59,341 bases of DNA from Cyanobacteria bacterium RUI128 (GTDB lineage Bacteria; Cyanobacteriota; Vampirovibrionia; Gastranaerophilales; Gastranaerophilaceae): the NCBI GenBank assembly GCA_024695725.1, contig JAILHQ010000100.1, forward strand, positions 1 to 59,341, given 5' to 3'. Positions within the stretch are counted from its first letter, which is position 1, and every line of letters starts with the position of its first letter. Positions 9,982 to 19,048 of the stretch are shown piece by piece. The translations under genes were made by a program, and so were the position numbers. The notes below the pieces were generated by a model that saw only the letters and a program-made list of their open reading frames with translations, had not been told where the DNA came from and ran no database searches.

Positions 9982-11367
9982 ATGAAACTCAACAAATTAA
10001 AATTTTTACTCATTTTCTTAGCGGCAATATTTTTTGCACAAGGTGCCAACGCACTGGTCCTGACTCATCCCGAATATGACAATATGGCGGTTGATGAAGA
10101 TGGTATATTTTTCTCAGGCAAAATATCAAAACACGAAAAAGTTTATATTGACGGCGTCCGCATAACCCCTGCAAAAACAGGTGCTTTCAGCTACAGTGTG
10201 CCGTTAAATCAGGGGGAAAATATTTTTGCCGTTCAGTCAAAAGACTGGCTCGGAAATAACACCACAAAAAAATATGTGATAACAAGAATAATTCCTACTA
10301 AAAACTCTGACAAGTTTATTAAAACCGAAAAAGCCTACTACAAAACAGTGAGAGATAACGTCGTTTTAAGAAGCACCCCGGTTGACGGCGGAATAAACAG
10401 ACTCGGATATCTTTCGAAGGATACAAAAGTTGTTGTCGAAGGGAACTTTAACGAATTTGCAGGAATATATCTGACAAAAAATACTTACGGCTGGGTACTT
10501 GCAAAAGATTTAGTCAAAACAGAAGATGAAGAAGTTTGCTATACCCCGATAGATTTGACCGATACAGATCAGTTCAAAACAGATAAAGATATCACCTATA
10601 CTTTTACCTGCTCCGATAATATGCCTTACAGCGCAACGGTAAACGATAACAAACTTGTTCTGACCCTTTATAATCTTGATAAACAGGAGGAAAAATACGC
10701 AAAAGAGTTTAAACTTGATAAGTTTCCGAGATACTCAATATGTGTTCAGAACGGAATATTGTACCTGACTTTTAAGAAATTACCCTTTAGTCAGTCTAAC
10801 TATTCAAACAAAAAAGTTAATATTGTTATCGATCCGGGGCACGGCGGATATGAAACAGGCGCAGTCGGCTGCCTTGGACACAAAGAAAAAGACTTAAATC
10901 TTGAAGTTGCACTTAAACTCAAAAAAATACTTGAAGAACATAATTACAATGTCAAAATGACAAGAGAAACAGATAAATTTGTCTCACTTAACGACAGAAT
11001 AAAATTTGCGCAAGACGAAGATGCTCTGATATTTATAAGTATTCACCAAAATTCTGTTCCGATATCAAAGAACCCTAACCTGAACGAAGGCACTGCAGTT
11101 TTTTATTTCAACCCGCAATCTCACGAACTAGCAACAGCGGTTTCAAAATCAGTATCTCAGTCCTTGGGGGTAAAAAATGAAGGAGCAGTTCAGGCAAGTT
11201 TTGCAGTCATCAGACCGACAGAATATGTCGGAATACTTGCAGAACTTATTTATCTTGTAAACCAGAACGACGTTGCCGTTTATAAGAACAAAAAATTTGC
11301 ACAAACATCAGCAATGGCTATCTATAAAGGTCTTTCTTCCTATATCCATTCCGAGCTTGAAAAATAA
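9982..11367 (+). CDS. N-acetylmuramoyl-L-alanine amidase (Amidase_3 family)
   Basis: 461 residues. Cleaves the bond between N-acetylmuramic acid and the stem peptide of peptidoglycan, in the periplasm. A signal peptide covers residues 1-24. An SH3-like segment around 115-180 (VLRSTPV, GWVLAKDLV) may bind the wall. The catalytic domain starts near 279 with VIDPGHGGYETGA. Expected zinc/catalytic residues are visible: His287, Glu302 (KEKDLN), His355 (ISIHQNS) and Glu421 (LAELIY). These fit the AmiA/B/C or CwlC zinc amidase fold, so activity is likely. It follows the small exported protein at 9538 and converges on the gene at 11372 with only 4 nt between the stops. Confidence 0.93.
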   Translation: MKLNKLKFLLIFLAAIFFAQGANALVLTHPEYDNMAVDEDGIFFSGKISKHEKVYIDGVRITPAKTGAFSYSVPLNQGENIFAVQSKDWLGNNTTKKYVITRIIPTKNSDKFIKTEKAYYKTVRDNVVLRSTPVDGGINRLGYLSKDTKVVVEGNFNEFAGIYLTKNTYGWVLAKDLVKTEDEEVCYTPIDLTDTDQFKTDKDITYTFTCSDNMPYSATVNDNKLVLTLYNLDKQEEKYAKEFKLDKFPRYSICVQNGILYLTFKKLPFSQSNYSNKKVNIVIDPGHGGYETGAVGCLGHKEKDLNLEVALKLKKILEEHNYNVKMTRETDKFVSLNDRIKFAQDEDALIFISIHQNSVPISKNPNLNEGTAVFYFNPQSHELATAVSKSVSQSLGVKNEGAVQASFAVIRPTEYVGILAELIYLVNQNDVAVYKNKKFAQTSAMAIYKGLSSYIHSELEK

Positions 11368-11371
11368 CCGA

Positions 11372-12022
11372 TTATAACAGGTTTCTTCCGTACATCATCA
11401 CTTTGTTTATGTGATTCTTCGGAAGGTACATCATGCCTGTCAAAAGCGGAGCTTCGGCTTCAATATTTTTTCTTACCCAGGCTTCCATTACCTCATTCAT
11501 AGATTTATCAATGAACCTGAACCCGAGTTTGTAGAAGAACCCTGCAGGAGATGTTTTTCCGTCGGTTATTTCCGCATAGAGAACGATTCTGCCCTGAGTA
11601 TCTTTGTCTGCAAGACTTCTGTCCAGAACTGACTGAACAGCTTTTGCGCCTGCGCCCTGATACCTGACGGGAGCTTCTATGCTGTCTATTTTATAACAAT
11701 CTTTCAAATACTTGAGAATTTTCTTACTCGGGATATTGAACTTAATCAGGCGATATCTGCTCATCAATTCTATATTTTTTTCAATTTCTTTGGCTGAAGT
11801 CTGAATCTCTTCCGTAATACAATATTCTTCGTTCCAATCTCCGTGAACAATATATTTATCAGATTGTTTAATCTTTCTGTACTTAATTTTTGCATCAGGA
11901 ATATTCACAACTTTAGCAGGCTTGTCGTCTTTTTTCTGATTATATCTGACGACACCAACTCCGGCGACAGACGAACCATGTCCTTGCGTTATAGAAATAC
12001 TATAATTAGCAGAACTTACCAT
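11372..12022 (-). CDS. Hypothetical protein with GNAT-like C-terminal half
   Basis: 216 residues. The C-terminal half reads like a degenerate GNAT N-acetyltransferase: YQGAGAKAVQSVLDRS resembles the acetyl-CoA pyrophosphate loop and SPAGFFYKLGFRF the usual 'ace-type' YxKxGF strand. The N-terminal half has no recognised domain. Acetyl-group transfer is only inferred and the substrate is unknown. It is a single gene between the convergent amidase and a 322-bp non-coding gap. Confidence 0.6.
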   Translation of the reverse strand: MVSSANYSISITQGHGSSVAGVGVVRYNQKKDDKPAKVVNIPDAKIKYRKIKQSDKYIVHGDWNEEYCITEEIQTSAKEIEKNIELMSRYRLIKFNIPSKKILKYLKDCYKIDSIEAPVRYQGAGAKAVQSVLDRSLADKDTQGRIVLYAEITDGKTSPAGFFYKLGFRFIDKSMNEVMEAWVRKNIEAEAPLLTGMMYLPKNHINKVMMYGRNLL

Positions 12023-12344
12023 TTTTCTAAATTCCTGATCTTAGTTTATTGTACTTATATAAAGTTTTTTTAAGCACCCCAATTGCCCTAAAACAGAAAT
12101 TTGTTAAGATTTGTAAACATGCTCAAATACATGCTGTCACTGAGATTGAGGGGTATTTGATAGTGTACTTTTTACAGCAAAAAAATAAAAAGGCCAAGTA
12201 AGGGGTACCTGACCTAAACGGTTTGATTATAATTTTCCAGGGAGGGGAATTTCCCCTCAACAAATATGGATTGGGGTAAATTTGGGTTTCATTACCCCTG
12301 TTCGTAAATGTATATTTTCTGAGTCTTACAATTTTATTGTGTTA
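12023..12344. other. Non-coding gap with short repeats
   Basis: No reading frame is supported. It holds one GGGGTAAAT repeat (12273-12281), a near copy in the other orientation ending at 12299, a near-perfect GC-rich palindrome (GAGGGGAA/TTCCCCTC, 12242-12258) and a copy of TACCTGACCTA (12206-12216) seen again at 24370. No clear rho-independent terminator for either flanking minus-strand gene. Confidence 0.6.
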
Positions 12345-12788
12345 TTATTTTCCTATTTCAGTTGCTCTTGAAGCCATTGCTCTTGTAATATTGATTACTG
12401 CAAGGTTAGCTTCATAAGCACGCTGAGCCATAACCGCATCCGCCATATCAACCATAGCGTTTACGTTTGATGAACGGATATAGCCGTTAGCATCGGCATC
12501 AGGGTGTCCCGGTCTGTAAATTTTTTCACCTAAGGTAGGATCTTCTACTACACCGTTAAACACAACACCGCCCTGAAGGTAAGGCAATGTTCCCGTACCA
12601 AAAGCATCATTTTTCATCTGGGTTAAAACACCTCTAAACGAAATATCTTCTGTCGCGTTCAGGATAGGTATTTTTCTTACATAATTAGGGGTATCAATAT
12701 TCGCAATGTTTTTTGCGTGGATATCCATTCTTAACCCGTGTGTTTTTAAGGCTCTTGCACCTATATCGATTGATTCCATTATACCCAT
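12345..12788 (-). CDS. flgC: Flagellar basal-body rod protein FlgC
   Basis: 147 residues, normal for FlgC. Proximal rod component of the flagellar basal body, exported by the flagellar type III system. The N-terminus (residues 9-36) has the rod-protein signature with NIANIDTPNYVRK, and the C-terminus ends in the usual heptad-rich segment (VMAQRAYEANLAVI). AGGTGCG provides the ribosome site, lying over the end of flgB. Last gene of a four-gene rod operon; fliE, which often follows flgC, is not present here. Confidence 0.92.
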   Translation of the reverse strand: MGIMESIDIGARALKTHGLRMDIHAKNIANIDTPNYVRKIPILNATEDISFRGVLTQMKNDAFGTGTLPYLQGGVVFNGVVEDPTLGEKIYRPGHPDADANGYIRSSNVNAMVDMADAVMAQRAYEANLAVINITRAMASRATEIGK

Positions 12789-12795
12789 AACGCAC

Positions 12796-13146
12796 CTACT
12801 TTCCTACGTTAATTACTGTTTTCATCTGACTTATAATATTCGACATTCTTCTTGTCGCGATTGTGTACAAAAGCGAGTTCTTCTGCATTTCTGTCAATTC
12901 CTGAGCGGGATTGATTTCGACGTTTTGCTCATAATCAAACATCGGTGAAGGCCCGAGTTTTTGTCCCAATCTTGTTTCCAATTCTGCCGTAGCACCGCCC
13001 AAATACTGGCTGAAATCCAAATCACGTCTTACATAACCCGGAGTATCCACGTTAGCAAGGTTTGAACCCAAGTCCCTTTGTCTTTGAGCAATCAAATCCA
13101 ACATTAGTGATGTTTTGCCTACACAGCCTAAAACTGAGTAACCCAT
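12796..13146 (-). CDS. flgB: Flagellar basal-body rod protein FlgB
   Basis: 116 residues, slightly short for FlgB (usually about 130). Proximal rod protein at the base of the flagellar axis. The signature LGSNLANVDTPGYVRRDLDF is near the N-terminus and the helical C-terminus (SLLYTIATRRMSNIISQMK) is intact. Seven nt separate it from flgC. Confidence 0.9.
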   Translation of the reverse strand: MGYSVLGCVGKTSLMLDLIAQRQRDLGSNLANVDTPGYVRRDLDFSQYLGGATAELETRLGQKLGPSPMFDYEQNVEINPAQELTEMQKNSLLYTIATRRMSNIISQMKTVINVGK

Positions 13147-13168
13147 TAGTTAAACCCTCCAAGATTTA

Positions 13169-13885
13169 TTATTCTCTTATGTTTATACCTTTGTTGTACA
13201 TATCGTCTGCAACCTTGAGCAAACGCATACTTGCAATCATTGACGCATTCAATCTCAACATTTCGTTTACAGCGTTATAAATATCGACATTTGAATGTTC
13301 AATTGCGTTTTGTCTGAAACAATTATGTTTCTGAACAAGTTCAGGTTCACCGGAATCTTCCGTTGCCATCATTTTGTTATTGATACCCTGTTGTAGTCTT
13401 TCCGGGTTAGGGAAGGTTACAAGAGGAATAGTGCCTACACGTTTTGGCAGGGAGCCTGCTTCATCGTACGTATAAACATCACCGTTAGGATTAATGGTGA
13501 ATTTATAACTGTTAGCAGGAATTTTTATCCCGCCGCCTACAAGCCAACCGTCTTTTGTGTAAATATAACCGTCTTTACCCTGTACAAAAGAACCATCACG
13601 TGTGTATTGAACGTCACCGTCTTCTGATGTAACAGGGATATAACCTGCACCATTTATTGCGACATCATAAGGATTTTCGGTAATTCTTATCGCACCCTGA
13701 GCACAGTCTGTTCTCTGATAACCTTCAACATATCCGTCCTCTCTGAGCATTTGCTCAAAACGAACCGATTTATAACCGTAAGTATTATAGTTCGCAAGAT
13801 CGTTACCTACGTGTCCGAGTTTATCAAATTGTGTTGTGGCATTGTTAATTGCTTTTCTTACAATAGCCTGTGCGTTAAACATCAT
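13169..13885 (-). CDS. Flagellar rod/hook-basal body protein, FlgF/FlgG type
   Basis: 238 residues. Contains the FlgF/FlgG rod N-terminus (GNDLANYNTYGYKSVRFEQML), the central DVAINGAGYIPV and YTRDGSF motifs, and a C-terminal helix (VDIYNAVNEMLRLNASMIAS). Distal rod or rod-like protein. FlgG is typically about 260 residues, so FlgF or a lineage-specific paralogue is as likely. It lies between the second paralogue (13899) and flgB, with a 22-nt gap to the latter. Confidence 0.82.
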   Translation of the reverse strand: MMFNAQAIVRKAINNATTQFDKLGHVGNDLANYNTYGYKSVRFEQMLREDGYVEGYQRTDCAQGAIRITENPYDVAINGAGYIPVTSEDGDVQYTRDGSFVQGKDGYIYTKDGWLVGGGIKIPANSYKFTINPNGDVYTYDEAGSLPKRVGTIPLVTFPNPERLQQGINNKMMATEDSGEPELVQKHNCFRQNAIEHSNVDIYNAVNEMLRLNASMIASMRLLKVADDMYNKGINIRE

Positions 13886-13898
13886 AATTCAAGTCCTC

Positions 13899-14597
13899 CT
13901 ATGATGATTGACCTAATTGGCTTATAACTTTTTGCAAGTTTGTGTTTTGCATAATGAAGATTTGTCTGTTAGCCTCAAATGCTCTGATTGTCGGCATAAC
14001 AGCCAAAAACTCATTTTGCAGTGAAACGTTGGAATACTCGTTATAACCCTGTTTTACATCAGGATGCATAACCGCAACCCCTGTTGAATCAACAACACCC
14101 ATTGTTGCAACGTATTCCAGTTTACGTGTTTTTTCGTTAAACACGCTTACGTGACCTTTTCTGTCAATTTGAATTTGTTTCAAATCTTTCGGCACAAAAG
14201 GCAGTTTGATTGGCACCCCACTGTCAGACAAGACATTACCGTATTCCAAAGAAATTACGTTCCCGTCCTTATCCAGCTGAAATCTGCCATCACGGGTTAA
14301 TTTAACACCCTCGGGAGTCTGGACCTGAAAATATCCTTTAGATGCAATAGCCACATCTAACGGCCGTTCAGAAATCTGGATACGACCTATTTGTTCATCT
14401 ACGTTTCTTGATATACCGTGCACACCCAAAAACTCCGTAAATGATGAAACTACTGCTTCTTTCCTCTGGTATCCCACTTTATCGAAACCTGAAATATTAT
14501 CGTTTGTAATTCCGAGCAATTCGTTTGAAACCTGCATTGCCCTGATTGATGAACGCATTCCCGGTTCACAATACCTGATACCTGTACTGATTTTCAT
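13899..14597 (-). CDS. Flagellar rod/hook-basal body protein, FlgF/FlgG type
   Basis: 232 residues, first gene of the rod operon. The N-terminal NDNISGFDKVGYQRKEA, central DVAIASKGYFQVQTPEG and LTRDGRFQLDKDGNVI are the strongest FlgF/FlgG signatures here, and the C-terminus ends in the expected helix. Together with 13169 it probably forms the distal rod. Which is FlgF and which FlgG cannot be settled without alignment. Confidence 0.85.
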   Translation of the reverse strand: MKISTGIRYCEPGMRSSIRAMQVSNELLGITNDNISGFDKVGYQRKEAVVSSFTEFLGVHGISRNVDEQIGRIQISERPLDVAIASKGYFQVQTPEGVKLTRDGRFQLDKDGNVISLEYGNVLSDSGVPIKLPFVPKDLKQIQIDRKGHVSVFNEKTRKLEYVATMGVVDSTGVAVMHPDVKQGYNEYSNVSLQNEFLAVMPTIRAFEANRQIFIMQNTNLQKVISQLGQSS

Positions 14598-14634
14598 GTT
14601 TACCTCTCTCGTTAGTTAAACCGTTATAACCCAT

Positions 14635-14662
14635 ATATCGGAACTAAAACTCACGTACTTTA
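14635..14662 (-). promoter_or_regulatory. Possible sigma-28 (FliA-type) promoter of the rod operon
   Basis: On the minus strand TAAA, 16 nt, then TCCGATAT lies about 40-65 nt upstream of the first rod gene. The classic flagellar consensus is TAAA-N15-GCCGATAA, so this is a 10-of-12 match with one extra spacer base. The fit with the genes it precedes supports it. Confidence 0.38.
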
Positions 14663-14794
14663 AGTAATATGTGAATTTTTCATCTGTTTGGATGAGTCCG
14701 CTATCGTTTTAATGATTTTTTTTTAAAAGTCAAGGGATACATGTCATACAAGCACATTTCAGCAAAATTATTCAAAATATTTTATTCAAAAATA

Positions 14795-15598
14795 TTAATA
14801 AAATTTCAGAGATTTACCGCTTCTTTGTACTTTGTTGTGATTATCTTTATAATTCTGATAATCATAAGGATAGACAGGCTTTTTTATCTTGTGGGATCTT
14901 GGATTGAACCCGTCCGCATAGGGTTCAATTATACTGTCTAATCTTTCCTTTTTCAGTCTTTCCGCCGTCTCTTTTTCTTCTTCTTCGGCAAACTCTTTTA
15001 AGTAATTGTTGGTTTTAGGATTTTCATCAAAATATTCTTTTGTTTTTGCCGCATATTGTTTTTCAAGTGCTTTGTTTCTGACAGCAATTTCTTTTTTATA
15101 ATCTGAGGTAAGTGCCTCATTATCAAAACCATGCCCGTGTTCGTATCCGGGCTCTTTTCCGTTTCTTTCGACAAATTTTCTGATACCTTCGGCATCTTTT
15201 ACTTCACGTAATTTTTTATTCTGAATTTCAAGTGTTTTTGCTTCTTCTGCAATATCAATCGTGTTTAAATAATCGTTTGCTGGATTATCATTATCAAAAT
15301 ATTTTGCCAAAGCCTCTTTCACAGGTTTATGGTGAGATTTTTTAGGAGTTTTTTCTCTTTGGATAAAACTGTTTTCCCCTGCAGCCGGCAGATTTTGAGA
15401 TACTTCTTCTCGGGTTTCCGAAACGAAAACATCAGGTTTTTCTGTTTGTCTGGATATTTTTCTTGAATACAAACGTGTACTTTTTACTCCTGAATTTGGT
15501 ACTGTTTTCACGTTTGTCGTACTATACCCGGCAGATTTTCTTACAGGAATATTGACTGAAAACTTTAACCTCGGGATAATTGCAGAAATTCTATTCAT
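14795..15598 (-). CDS. Hypothetical charged, coiled-coil-rich protein
   Basis: 267 residues, very rich in Lys, Glu and Arg. The N-terminal third is basic and low in complexity. Two related blocks (KYFDNDNPANDYLN and EYFDENPKTNNYLK), each followed by a charged helix, suggest an internal duplication. The C-terminus is basic with several Tyr and Pro. No enzyme motif, signal peptide or membrane segment. It stands alone, in the same direction as the flagellar operon but separated from it. Confidence 0.6.
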   Translation of the reverse strand: MNRISAIIPRLKFSVNIPVRKSAGYSTTNVKTVPNSGVKSTRLYSRKISRQTEKPDVFVSETREEVSQNLPAAGENSFIQREKTPKKSHHKPVKEALAKYFDNDNPANDYLNTIDIAEEAKTLEIQNKKLREVKDAEGIRKFVERNGKEPGYEHGHGFDNEALTSDYKKEIAVRNKALEKQYAAKTKEYFDENPKTNNYLKEFAEEEEKETAERLKKERLDSIIEPYADGFNPRSHKIKKPVYPYDYQNYKDNHNKVQRSGKSLKFY

Positions 15599-15721
15599 TA
15601 TAAACTCCTATCTGTTGTATAAATTATTATACAAAAAAAATTATAAAATTTAGGTTATACTTTTATATTTCTTAATAAACAAACCTACCCCACAGGGGGT
15701 ATTTTTTATTTTCCGAACCTG

Positions 15722-15727
15722 TATAAT
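15722..15727 (+). promoter_or_regulatory. -10 box of the glutaredoxin-biotin operon
   Basis: TATAAT, 20 nt upstream of the glutaredoxin start codon, with a strong AAGGAGGTC ribosome site between. No good -35 box is visible. Confidence 0.5.
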
Positions 15728-15747
15728 AAACAAAAAAGGAGGTCAAA

Positions 15748-15978
15748 ATGTTTGAATTATTTATACTCGACTATTGCGGGTACTGCAAAAAAGTTATGGC
15801 ATTTATGAATGAACACGGAATACCTTACAGAACGATTAATATAGAAGAAAAACAAAACGAGGAAGAACTAATCAGGCTTGGCGGGAAAAGGCAGGTTCCG
15901 TTTTTAATCGACAGGGAAAACAATATCGAAATGTATGAATCTGACGATATTATAGAATATTTAAAAACCTTGTTGTAA
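15748..15978 (+). CDS. Glutaredoxin-like protein
   Basis: 76 residues, a minimal glutaredoxin/NrdH-type thioredoxin fold. Cys10-Gly-Tyr-Cys13 is the redox pair. GKRQVPFLID gives the cis-Pro loop (VPF) and YESDDIIEYL matches the usual C-terminal helix entry. Probably a cytoplasmic dithiol reductase; the electron donor is not evident. First gene of an apparent operon with the YkgJ-like protein 30 nt downstream and then biotin genes. Confidence 0.88.
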   Translation: MFELFILDYCGYCKKVMAFMNEHGIPYRTINIEEKQNEEELIRLGGKRQVPFLIDRENNIEMYESDDIIEYLKTLL

Positions 15979-16008
15979 AAACACGGTTTATTTCATATAA
16001 TTGTTTAG

Positions 16009-16557
16009 ATGCTAAAAAAATACGAACAATTTTTAAAAGAACTTGATAAAAAATTAGACAAATATTTTCAGGAACAGTCTGAACATGTTTGTTGTAAAGA
16101 CGGCTGTTCCGGCTGCTGCGAGGTTGGAGATTATCCGTTTACCCAATTAGAGATGATGTACCTTATGCAGGGTTATAAATCATTACCGCATATGGTACAA
16201 CTTCAGGTTCGCAACAACCTGATGCAGATAAAAAATAACCGCGTTTCCACTCATCTTTATTACAGATGTCCGTTTTTGCTTGACGGTCATTGCAGTGTGT
16301 ATAAATACAGAGGGATAACCTGCAGAACCTTTGGACTGGCATACCTTATGGATGATAAAACCGTAAAACTTCCAGAGTGTGTTCACGACGGTTTGTGCTA
16401 TAGTAAGGTTACGACGGAAGACGGTATTCTGACGGTTGAACCCGTCAAGGAAAAACTTGGTCTGTTTGATATAGCAGGGAGCAAACTTGCAAAAAAATAC
16501 AAACTTGAATTTGGTCAGAGCCGTTCGCTCATAGACTGGTTTGGAGAAAGCGTTTAA
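16009..16557 (+). CDS. YkgJ-family Cys-cluster (zinc/iron-chelating) protein
   Basis: 182 residues. The YkgJ/CxxCxxCC family signature is clear: CCKDGCSGCC near residue 28, then YRCPFLLDGHCSVYKYRG and ITCRTFG, a set of cysteines expected to bind a metal cluster. The function of the family is not well established. It sits between glutaredoxin and bioF, which suggests a link to redox or Fe-S supply (inference). Its stop codon lies 2 nt before the bioF ATG. Confidence 0.85.
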   Translation: MLKKYEQFLKELDKKLDKYFQEQSEHVCCKDGCSGCCEVGDYPFTQLEMMYLMQGYKSLPHMVQLQVRNNLMQIKNNRVSTHLYYRCPFLLDGHCSVYKYRGITCRTFGLAYLMDDKTVKLPECVHDGLCYSKVTTEDGILTVEPVKEKLGLFDIAGSKLAKKYKLEFGQSRSLIDWFGESV

Positions 16558-16558
16558 T

Positions 16559-17704
16559 ATGAATTTTGATGACGAATTAAAGAAACTGAAAAAATCTAAC
16601 ACATACAGAAAAATTCCCGAAATAACAGAGAAAGAGGGGAAATATGTAATTTTTGATAATAAAAAGCTGCTGAATTTATCTTCAAACGATTATCTGAACC
16701 TGAGCACGAATGAAGAGCTTGCAAAAGAGTTTATGGAGTATGCCGCAGACAGTCCGCAGTTACAGTTTTCTTCCGCATCGGCAAGATTATTGAGCGGCAC
16801 TTCTGCCGTATACAGAGATTTGGAGATTATTCTCGCAAAGCTCATGAACAAAGAAAATGCGCTTATTTTTAACACAGGTTACCAGTGTAACCTTGGAGTT
16901 ATTTCTACCCTTATGGGGAAAGGTGACATTATTTTTTCTGACAAACTTAACCACGCAAGTATTATTGACGGAATGAAACTTGCAGAAGCCGATTTCAGAA
17001 GATACAGACATCTTGATTATGATCATCTGGAAGAGATTTTAAAACGGTACAGGGGCAAATATAACAGGGCACTAATTGTGTCGGAATCTGTATTCAGTAT
17101 GGACGGGGATATCGCAGATATCAAAAAACTGGTTGAACTCAAAAACAAATATAACGCACTTTTGATGATAGATGAAGCTCACGCATTTTGCTCCGTTGAT
17201 GATAACTGTTCCGGCATTGCGGGAGAATATGATGTTGATATCGTAACGGCAACCTTTGGTAAAGCACTTGGTTCATTTGGTGCTTTTGCCGCGTCAAACA
17301 AGACGATTATTAATTTCCTTATAAACAAGGCAAGACCGTTTATTTTCTCAACCTCTATTCCGCCTATCAATATTGCCTGGACAAAATGGCTTCTGACGGA
17401 AAAGAAAGATTTTATCATAAAACAAAAACACAAACTTGAACGTTTGGTAGTCGGAGCGCATAAGTATCTGAAATCTGCAGATATAGAAACCGTTTCAAAA
17501 TCACAGATTATACCTGTCATAATAGGTGATGACGGAAAGACCGTCAAAGTTGCAGAACAATTAAGAGGTTTGGGTTATTTTATCCTCCCGATAAGACCGC
17601 CTACGGTACCTCCAAACACTTCAAGACTAAGACTTTCACTCACTGCCGATATGGAATTTGACAGTGTAAAAACATTGATAGATTGTATAAAACATGAAGT
17701 ATAA
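16559..17704 (+). CDS. bioF: 8-amino-7-oxononanoate synthase BioF
   Basis: 381 residues from the ATG at 16559; an in-frame TTG at 16541 lies inside ykgJ and is less likely. A PLP enzyme that condenses pimeloyl-ACP (or -CoA) with L-alanine, the first ring-assembly step of biotin synthesis. Visible features are IDEAHAF (the PLP-nitrogen Asp), HASIIDG and TFGKALGSFGAF with the predicted Schiff-base Lys235. KBL-type relatives use glycine, but the bioG/bioC neighbours argue for BioF. The 3' end overlaps bioG by 11 nt. Confidence 0.93.
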   Translation: MNFDDELKKLKKSNTYRKIPEITEKEGKYVIFDNKKLLNLSSNDYLNLSTNEELAKEFMEYAADSPQLQFSSASARLLSGTSAVYRDLEIILAKLMNKENALIFNTGYQCNLGVISTLMGKGDIIFSDKLNHASIIDGMKLAEADFRRYRHLDYDHLEEILKRYRGKYNRALIVSESVFSMDGDIADIKKLVELKNKYNALLMIDEAHAFCSVDDNCSGIAGEYDVDIVTATFGKALGSFGAFAASNKTIINFLINKARPFIFSTSIPPINIAWTKWLLTEKKDFIIKQKHKLERLVVGAHKYLKSADIETVSKSQIIPVIIGDDGKTVKVAEQLRGLGYFILPIRPPTVPPNTSRLRLSLTADMEFDSVKTLIDCIKHEV

Positions 17705-18308
17705 ATGGCTAAGCAAAAATAAATCTGATAAACTCATTATCTTTTTTAACGGCTGGGGAATGGACGAAATAATAGTCTCCCGGCTTGATACCGAAGATTA
17801 TGATGTTGTGGTTTTGTACGATTATAATAATCTCAACCTTGATATCGATTTAAGTCAGTACCGCGAAAAACATGTAGTTGCATGGTCTATGGGAGTAATG
17901 GTTGCAACACTTTTCAATTTTGGAAAATTGAAAACAAAAACCGCACTATGCGGGACACCTTACACAGTTGATGATGAGTACGGAATCCCTGAAAAGATTT
18001 ATAATCTCACTCTCAGAACTTTTAGCGAAAAAACCGTTCAAAAGTTTATGGAAAGAATGTTTTTAAACAAACCTGAAACGGAGAAATTCAGCAATAGAGA
18101 ATTAGAAAGCCTGAAAACGGAATTGGAAAAAATGGCTGAGTACAAACCAAATAATGGGTACAAATATACAAAATCTATTGTTGCAGACAGCGATGTTATT
18201 ATCCCTGTCAAAAACCAGAAAAACTTTTGGAGAGATAGTTTTGAACTTATCCATTCAGGTCATTGCCCTTTTGAAAATTACAAAAGTTGGTCAGAGATTA
18301 TTGGTTGA
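17694..18308 (+). CDS. bioG: Pimeloyl-[ACP] methyl ester esterase BioG
   Basis: 204 residues, BioG/DUF452 family. Hydrolyses pimeloyl-ACP methyl ester to release pimeloyl-ACP for BioF. The N-terminal LIIFFNGWGMDE is the family hallmark and Ser65 in AWSMGV is the predicted nucleophile; His in HSGHCPF near the C-terminus is the likely catalytic histidine. Its position between bioF and bioC is a known arrangement for BioG. Replaces BioH, which is not in the window. Confidence 0.9.
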   Translation: MKYKWLSKNKSDKLIIFFNGWGMDEIIVSRLDTEDYDVVVLYDYNNLNLDIDLSQYREKHVVAWSMGVMVATLFNFGKLKTKTALCGTPYTVDDEYGIPEKIYNLTLRTFSEKTVQKFMERMFLNKPETEKFSNRELESLKTELEKMAEYKPNNGYKYTKSIVADSDVIIPVKNQKNFWRDSFELIHSGHCPFENYKSWSEIIG

Positions 18309-18322
18309 AATATAATAGAGTT

Positions 18323-19048
18323 ATGGAAAAAGAATTAATTAAGAAAAGATTTGCAAAAAGCCTGCCGACTTATAAAGAATCTGCCGTTGTTCAGGAAATA
18401 ATGGCGGAAAATTTGGTAAATATGCTTCCTGAAAACGATTATGATAATATTCTTGAGCTTGGCTCAGGCTGTGGTTTGCTCACTAAAAAAATCGCTGATA
18501 ACATCCGTTTCAAAAAATATTATGCTGTCGATATGGTCAGGGAATGTGAAAAATATATTCGCAAAATTTCCACTGATATAGATTTCATTCAGGCTGATAT
18601 TGAAGATTTTATTCCGTCCGAAACAGTTGATTTAATTCTTTCGAACGCATCTTTGCAATGGCTTGATGATTTGGAAAATTTTATACAAAAAATGAAAAAT
18701 CATCTCAACAAAAACGGAATCTTCGGGTTTACCGTTTTCGGCAAAGATAACTATAAAGAGCTCAAAACTATTCTTAAATCAAATCTGAAATATTATTCAA
18801 TTGATGAGGTGGAAAAAATTTGTTCGGGATATGAGGTTTTGAACATATCCGAGGATAAAAATATTTTAGATTTCGAAACCCCTAAAGATGTGCTTTATCA
18901 TATCAGAAATACGGGGGTTAATGCGCTTTCTCAGACACACTGGACAAAAAGAGATTTAAAACAGTTTATCGAAGATTATAACAGGGTTTGTGATAATAAA
19001 ATTACTCTGACCTACCATCCGATTTATGTTGTATTAAGAAAGAACTAA
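18323..19048 (+). CDS. bioC: Malonyl-[ACP] O-methyltransferase BioC
   Basis: 241 residues from the ATG at 18323; a TTG at 18287 within bioG would add 12 residues and is less typical. SAM-dependent methyltransferase that methylates malonyl-ACP so that fatty acid synthesis can build the pimeloyl chain. Motif I is ILELGSGCGLLTKKI, followed by AVDMVREC (acidic ribose-binding end) and LILSNASLQWLDD, which is characteristic of BioC. Last gene of the operon. Confidence 0.92.
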   Translation: MEKELIKKRFAKSLPTYKESAVVQEIMAENLVNMLPENDYDNILELGSGCGLLTKKIADNIRFKKYYAVDMVRECEKYIRKISTDIDFIQADIEDFIPSETVDLILSNASLQWLDDLENFIQKMKNHLNKNGIFGFTVFGKDNYKELKTILKSNLKYYSIDEVEKICSGYEVLNISEDKNILDFETPKDVLYHIRNTGVNALSQTHWTKRDLKQFIEDYNRVCDNKITLTYHPIYVVLRKN

